Source: an uncultured Pelagibacteraceae bacterium (GTDB taxonomy: Bacteria; Pseudomonadota; Alphaproteobacteria; Pelagibacterales; Pelagibacteraceae). Taken from it: 64,000 nucleotides of DNA. Made by a program: the position numbers and the translations under genes. Positions 60,482 to 64,000 of the stretch are shown here, piece by piece. The stretch covers positions 1 to 64,000 of the forward strand of contig CACJRL010000008.1 of NCBI GenBank assembly GCA_902595815.1, written 5' to 3'. A model generated the notes under the pieces. The model had not been told where the DNA came from and did not search any database. It worked only from the letters and a program-made list of their open reading frames with translations. Each line of letters starts with the position of its first letter. Position 1 is the first letter of the stretch.

Positions 60482-61492
60482 ATGATTACAGACGGTTCCT
60501 GGGAATATGTAAGAAAAAAAATTTTTAAATATCCTAAATCAGGTAAACTTGTTATTGCACCAATAACTCAGCAAGGCGGTGGATCTTTTATAATGGATTT
60601 AGATAACAATTTTAATTACGTAGGTTTAAGAACAGTTAAAAGAAATCCATATGTACACGGTACAACATACGTTGCTGATGTCTTAATTAATTCAAAAAAA
60701 GAAAATAATCAGATTGTAGCTCAATTTAAGCTATTAAGAGTTTTAAACGAAAAAGAGGTTGACCTCGAATTTTGGAAACCTTCAAAAAGATTAGAAAAAC
60801 TAAAGATACTTCCCGCTGAATTTTTAACAGAAGAGGAGTCCTATTGGGCTGGAAAAGTGAATGGTAACGAAGTTGAATTTTTTGGATGGTGGGGAGCTTT
60901 AATAGCATTCATATATTTTGCTTTTAAAAAAGGTTTGTTAAGTGTTGAACTTTCATCAAGCTGGCCAATTTTTTTGATAATTGGTCTTGGTATTTTTTTT
61001 ATTAAAAGCATGAAATTAATTAGAACAAAAAAACCAATTGAAAAAAAAATAAATCAATTAATGGCTTATAAACGTAAGATCATTAAAGATAATAAAAATC
61101 AGATTGGAAGACAATTATCAGAATTAGATGTTGCATTAGGAAAATATACTACGTGGACTAATTTATCTCCAATCGCATTTGAGGGAGCTTTAAAAAGAAA
61201 GTTAAATAATACAGGAATGAAAGTTGATACAACTAAAACGACTGGTGATGGAGGAATAGATTTGACAGGAGTTGACGAAAACAAAAAGTCAGTTTTAATT
61301 CAAGCCAAAAAATACTCAAAACCTGTTGGTGTATCCGTTGTTAGAGAAATGATTGGCGTGAGGCAAAATTATCAAAACAAACCTAGAACAATTATTTATA
61401 GCCTTGAAGGCTTTACTAAGGGAGCATATGATCTAGCTAATGAACACGATATTGAATTAAAATCAATTAGGGATGATTTAATAGGTAAATGA
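60482..61492 (+). CDS. Membrane-associated Mrr-like restriction endonuclease domain protein
   Basis: A 336-aa protein. Residues 1-130 are a soluble domain of unknown type (GSWEYVRKKIFKYP, EEESYWAGKVNGNEVEF). Two hydrophobic segments, about 135-149 and 160-177, suggest a membrane hairpin. Residues 225-336 form an Mrr_cat-like nuclease: FEGALKRKL, GDGGIDL (Asp260) and IQAKKYSK (Gln274-x-Lys276), the PD-(D/E)xK core that cuts DNA. Usually these act on methylated or foreign DNA. No methyltransferase is adjacent, so it would be a stand-alone type IV-like defence or stress nuclease. Confidence 0.8.
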   Translation: MITDGSWEYVRKKIFKYPKSGKLVIAPITQQGGGSFIMDLDNNFNYVGLRTVKRNPYVHGTTYVADVLINSKKENNQIVAQFKLLRVLNEKEVDLEFWKPSKRLEKLKILPAEFLTEEESYWAGKVNGNEVEFFGWWGALIAFIYFAFKKGLLSVELSSSWPIFLIIGLGIFFIKSMKLIRTKKPIEKKINQLMAYKRKIIKDNKNQIGRQLSELDVALGKYTTWTNLSPIAFEGALKRKLNNTGMKVDTTKTTGDGGIDLTGVDENKKSVLIQAKKYSKPVGVSVVREMIGVRQNYQNKPRTIIYSLEGFTKGAYDLANEHDIELKSIRDDLIGK

Positions 61493-61524
61493 AAAAACTT
61501 TTAGGGATTAAGGAATAAAGATAT

Positions 61525-62379
61525 ATGAAAGTTGGATTTATAGGTGTTGGATGGATGGGATTTGGTATCGCAAATAATATCCTTAAAAATAATCATGAAT
61601 TATTTGTAATTGCTAACAAAAATAGAAAGCCAATTGATAGAATAGTTAGAGAGGGCGCAAAAGAAGTTAAATCTTATGAAGAACTCTGCAAAAGTGGATT
61701 AGATGCTTTGTTTTTGTGTGTAACAAATTCTCCTATCGCTCATGAAATTGGTAAAAAAATAGTTTCATTACTGACTGATAAAACAATCATAATTGATATT
61801 ACCACTCATAATCAAAATGGATCTATCGAAATGGAGCAAATATTAAATGCAAATAATATTCCTTATTTAGAATGCCCTGTAATGGGAGGTCCTGTTCAAG
61901 CAGAAGAGGGAATATTGGGTGGAATTGTCGGTGGATCTGATGAAAATTTAAAAAGATCAGAACAGCTTTTAAAATGTTTTTGTAAAAATTATTATCATTT
62001 TGGTGGGATTGGAAATGGTGCAAAAACAAAATTATTAAATAATTTTTTATCTTTAGGAACAGCAACATATGTAATTGAATTAATAAAAGCTGCAAAAAAA
62101 TTAGATATTGATTTAGATAAACTTTATAAGGTAGCTCAATTAGGCTCAGGCAATTCTAATGCTTTAAAAAGGATTTTTGATAAGGTTTTAGAGGATGATT
62201 ACACAGGTTTTAAGTTTACAGCGACTAATACACTAAAAGATTTAACTTATATAACTGAATTATTAAAAGGTATGGATAATGCAGAAAAATTATCTGATCT
62301 ATCAAAATCTTTTTACAAAAAAGCTGTTGATGATGGTGATGGTGAACTTTTTATAAGTGAATTAATAAAGAAGAATTAA
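61525..62379 (+). CDS. 3-hydroxyisobutyrate dehydrogenase-like protein
   Basis: A 284-aa beta-hydroxyacid dehydrogenase. The N-terminal Rossmann motif is GFIGVGWMGFGIANNI, the substrate motif is PVMGGPVQAEEGILGGIVGG (near 118-137), and the catalytic Lys lies in GNGAKTKLLNNFLS (near residue 170). It reduces or oxidises 3-hydroxy acids with NAD(P), for example in valine breakdown or glyoxylate/tartronate metabolism. A 33-nt gap separates it from the Mrr-like gene. A 59-aa minus-strand gene overlaps its stop. Confidence 0.88.
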   Translation: MKVGFIGVGWMGFGIANNILKNNHELFVIANKNRKPIDRIVREGAKEVKSYEELCKSGLDALFLCVTNSPIAHEIGKKIVSLLTDKTIIIDITTHNQNGSIEMEQILNANNIPYLECPVMGGPVQAEEGILGGIVGGSDENLKRSEQLLKCFCKNYYHFGGIGNGAKTKLLNNFLSLGTATYVIELIKAAKKLDIDLDKLYKVAQLGSGNSNALKRIFDKVLEDDYTGFKFTATNTLKDLTYITELLKGMDNAEKLSDLSKSFYKKAVDDGDGELFISELIKKN

Positions 62380-62555
62380 TCTTTTTTTTCTTGTTTTTCT
62401 TTTTCTGCAAAGAATAAAGCAATCGCAAATAAAGTTGTCCATGCAATTCCTAATAAAGCTTTTGGACTAGTTTCAGCACTCCATATATCTAAAAAGATTG
62501 CACCTAATGCAAGACCGACGAGATAAATAACAATTGCAATATTTGTTTTGCTCAT
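62376..62555 (-). CDS. Small two-TM membrane protein (59 aa)
   Basis: ATG at 62555 to TAA at 62376 encodes 59 residues with two hydrophobic helices: IAIVIYLVGLALGAIFLDIW (residues 6-25) and ALLGIAWTTLFAIALFFA (33-50), then a charged tail EKEKQEKKD. The Trp and Ala-Gly content and sequence complexity are above those expected of random AT-rich DNA, so it is probably a real gene. The stop overlaps the dehydrogenase stop by 4 nt. Confidence 0.65.
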   Translation of the reverse strand: MSKTNIAIVIYLVGLALGAIFLDIWSAETSPKALLGIAWTTLFAIALFFAEKEKQEKKD

Positions 62556-62632
62556 ATCAATTAAGCTAATGTTTTACACTATTATTCTAATTGGACAATT
62601 ATAAACAATCATATATAAAGCACCAATAATTT

Positions 62633-62717
62633 GGGCGAGTGGCGGAATTGGTAGACGCGTTGGTCTTAGGAACCAATAGTGCAAACTGTGAAGGTTCGAG
62701 TCCTTTCTCGCCTACCA
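62633..62717 (+). tRNA. tRNA-Leu (anticodon UAG)
   Basis: An 85-nt class II tRNA: acceptor GGGCGAG pairs with CTCGCCT (one G-U at position 1), the D-arm has GGCGGAATTGGTAGACGC, and the anticodon stem TTGGT/ACCAA holds loop CTTAGGA with anticodon TAG. A short variable arm (TAGTGCAAACTG) precedes the T-arm GGTTCGAGTCC. CCA is encoded at 62715-62717. It lies 6 nt upstream of the trigger factor start. Confidence 0.95.
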
Positions 62718-62723
62718 TAATTT

Positions 62724-64000
62724 ATGAAAGTAACAGTAGAAAATAAAAAAGGTTTAGAAAAAGATATAAAAGTTTTTATCGATAAAAAAACCATATCTGG
62801 ATATCTCGAAGAAAAATACGAAGAGATAAAAAAAGATGTAGTTTTAAAAGGATTTAGACCAGGAAAAGTGCCTACAGAAATTTTAAAAAGACAGTTTGGA
62901 AAAGCTGTATATGGAGAGGTAATTGATAAAGTATTAAAAGATACAACAACTAAAGCTCTAGAAGATAATAAAATTAAACCAGCGGGTCAGCCTAAAATTG
63001 ATTTAAAGTCATTTGGTGAAGGAAAAGATCTTGAATACACAATTTCTGTGACAGAATTACCTAATGTTGAAGTTGGATCATTAAAAGATTTAAAAGTAGA
63101 CGAGTATGTAGTTAAAATCGATCCTAAAGAAACAGATAAAAGAATTGATCAAATAGCAAAAACTCAAAAAAACTTTAAAGATGCTGAAGAAAGTTATGCA
63201 GCTAAAGTAGGTGATTTAGTTGTTTTTGATTATAAAGCTACTGCTGATGGTAAAGATTTTAAAGGAAATGAAGGAAAAAATACTCAATTGGAACTTGGAA
63301 AAGATTTGTTTATTAAAGGGTTTGATAAGCAATTAGAAGGTGTCAAAAATAAACAAGATAAAAAAGTAGAAGTTAAACTACCAGAAAACTTTCCAGAAAA
63401 AGATGTAGCTAACAAATCAGCAGTGTTTGAATGTAAAATAACAGCAGTTAAAAAACCTGAAGAAACAAAAATAGATGACAACTTTGCAAAAAATTTAGGA
63501 GCAAAGGATTTAAATAATTTAAAAGAATTAATATCTAAACAAATCAATGATGAATTTAAAAATTCATTAGAAATGATTTCAAAAAAACAAATTTTAGAAC
63601 AAATTGAAAAACAAAAACTAGATCAGTTACCAGCTAATCTTATTGAACAAGAAGTAAATTTATTAGCTCAAGGTATGAAAGAAGAAGAAAAGAAAAAAAA
63701 TATGAAATACTTTGAGGAACAAGCTAAAAAAAGAATTAAAACCGGTCTAATTTTAAATGCATTTGGTGAAAAAAATAAAATTAAGGTTTCTCAAGAAGAG
63801 TTAAACGCAGAAATACAAAAACAATTTAGAATGATGCCTGGACAAGAAAAAATGGTTAAAGAATATTATGAGAAAAACCCAGGAGCGATAGAGAGTTTAA
63901 GAGGTTCTATTTATGAAGAAAAAATAATAGGTGAACTTAAAAAAATTGCGAAAGTAAATAAAAAAGAAATTAGCAAAGAAGAAGCTGAAAAAATATTAAA
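62724..64000 (+). CDS. tig: Trigger factor (partial, 3' end beyond window)
   Basis: 425 codons are visible of the ribosome-associated chaperone trigger factor, running off the window edge. Residues 1-150 hold the ribosome-binding domain, with the GFRPGKVP signature (about 43-50) and FGKAVYGEVIDKVL. The FKBP-like peptidyl-prolyl isomerase part (VGDLVVFDYKATADG to LPENFPEKD) is at about 155-245, and the helical chaperone domain begins after it, with LPANLIEQEVNLLAQGM. ATG at 62724 is 6 nt after the tRNA-Leu CCA. In many bacteria clpP and clpX follow. Confidence 0.95.
   Translation, partial: MKVTVENKKGLEKDIKVFIDKKTISGYLEEKYEEIKKDVVLKGFRPGKVPTEILKRQFGKAVYGEVIDKVLKDTTTKALEDNKIKPAGQPKIDLKSFGEGKDLEYTISVTELPNVEVGSLKDLKVDEYVVKIDPKETDKRIDQIAKTQKNFKDAEESYAAKVGDLVVFDYKATADGKDFKGNEGKNTQLELGKDLFIKGFDKQLEGVKNKQDKKVEVKLPENFPEKDVANKSAVFECKITAVKKPEETKIDDNFAKNLGAKDLNNLKELISKQINDEFKNSLEMISKKQILEQIEKQKLDQLPANLIEQEVNLLAQGMKEEEKKKNMKYFEEQAKKRIKTGLILNAFGEKNKIKVSQEELNAEIQKQFRMMPGQEKMVKEYYEKNPGAIESLRGSIYEEKIIGELKKIAKVNKKEISKEEAEKIL

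Noticed and set aside
1-64000. CRISPR arrays, insertion sequences, prophage or integrase genes
   Set aside because: No regularly spaced repeats, transposase motifs or integrase signatures were seen anywhere in the window.

Overview
The window is a very AT-rich, tightly packed bacterial chromosome segment with the marks of a SAR11 (Pelagibacterales, Alphaproteobacteria) genome. Coding density is extreme: many adjacent genes overlap by 1-4 nt and several convergent genes share stop-codon bases. Proteins are rich in Lys, Asn and Ile. There are three TRAP transporter systems, an AprM-type APS reductase operon and many dehydrogenases, and no phage, plasmid, insertion sequence or CRISPR array. The taxonomic call is an inference from style and gene content; no rRNA gene is present to confirm it.

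Layout: (1) 0-5.8 kb: a partial membrane protein and a 27-codon basic ORF on the minus strand, then a plus-strand operon of cystathionine beta-lyase, an MFS carrier, PabB-, PabA- and PabC-like folate enzymes and a HIT protein. (2) 5.8-14 kb: a sulfonate-sulfur island. It holds aprM-aprB-aprA, a small NTF2-like protein, a small membrane ORF and a TauE-type exporter, convergent with suyAB (sulfolactate sulfo-lyase), which is divergent from xsc (sulfoacetaldehyde acetyltransferase). Together these would release sulfite from C2 and C3 sulfonates, oxidise it to APS and export sulfur oxyanions. (3) 14-25.4 kb: a sulfatase, a TRAP system split between strands, and a catabolic set (FAH-family hydrolase, extradiol-type dioxygenase, FAD monooxygenase, BKACE enzyme, DAO-family oxidase, aminotransferase) that looks like aromatic or amine catabolism. 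(4) 25.4-34.2 kb: a structured non-coding region, a photolyase, a four-domain lipid/ester-type fusion protein, a type IV pilin, an FG-GAP/UnbV protein, a Cys-rich secreted protein and several tiny membrane proteins. (5) 34.3-44.4 kb: a second TRAP operon with enoyl-CoA hydratase and CoA-transferase, facing a large FAD/Fe-S dehydrogenase and an enolase-superfamily enzyme, then a serine-glyoxylate-type aminotransferase. (6) 44.4-52.1 kb: a renalase-like oxidase, a convergent pilin pair and a minus-strand run (M24-like enzyme, hydratase, M23 peptidase, SDR, TerC-like, GMC oxidoreductase). (7) 52.2-57.8 kb: a third TRAP operon, an NCS1 permease and a zinc alcohol dehydrogenase. (8) 57.8-64 kb: DUF3047 protein, thioesterase, family-5 uracil-DNA glycosylase, histidine phosphatase, a membrane-tethered Mrr-like nuclease, a 3-hydroxyisobutyrate dehydrogenase-like enzyme, tRNA-Leu(UAG) and the start of trigger factor.

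The points most worth a second look are the Cys-dense and multi-domain proteins of 27.7-34 kb, the structured RNA-like region at 25.4-25.66 kb, strong stem-loops placed directly after every dctP gene, the apr operon's extra small proteins, and the membrane-tethered Mrr-like nuclease with a near-leaderless promoter. Besides the longer genes, at least seven short ORFs (27-59 codons) fill most gaps.
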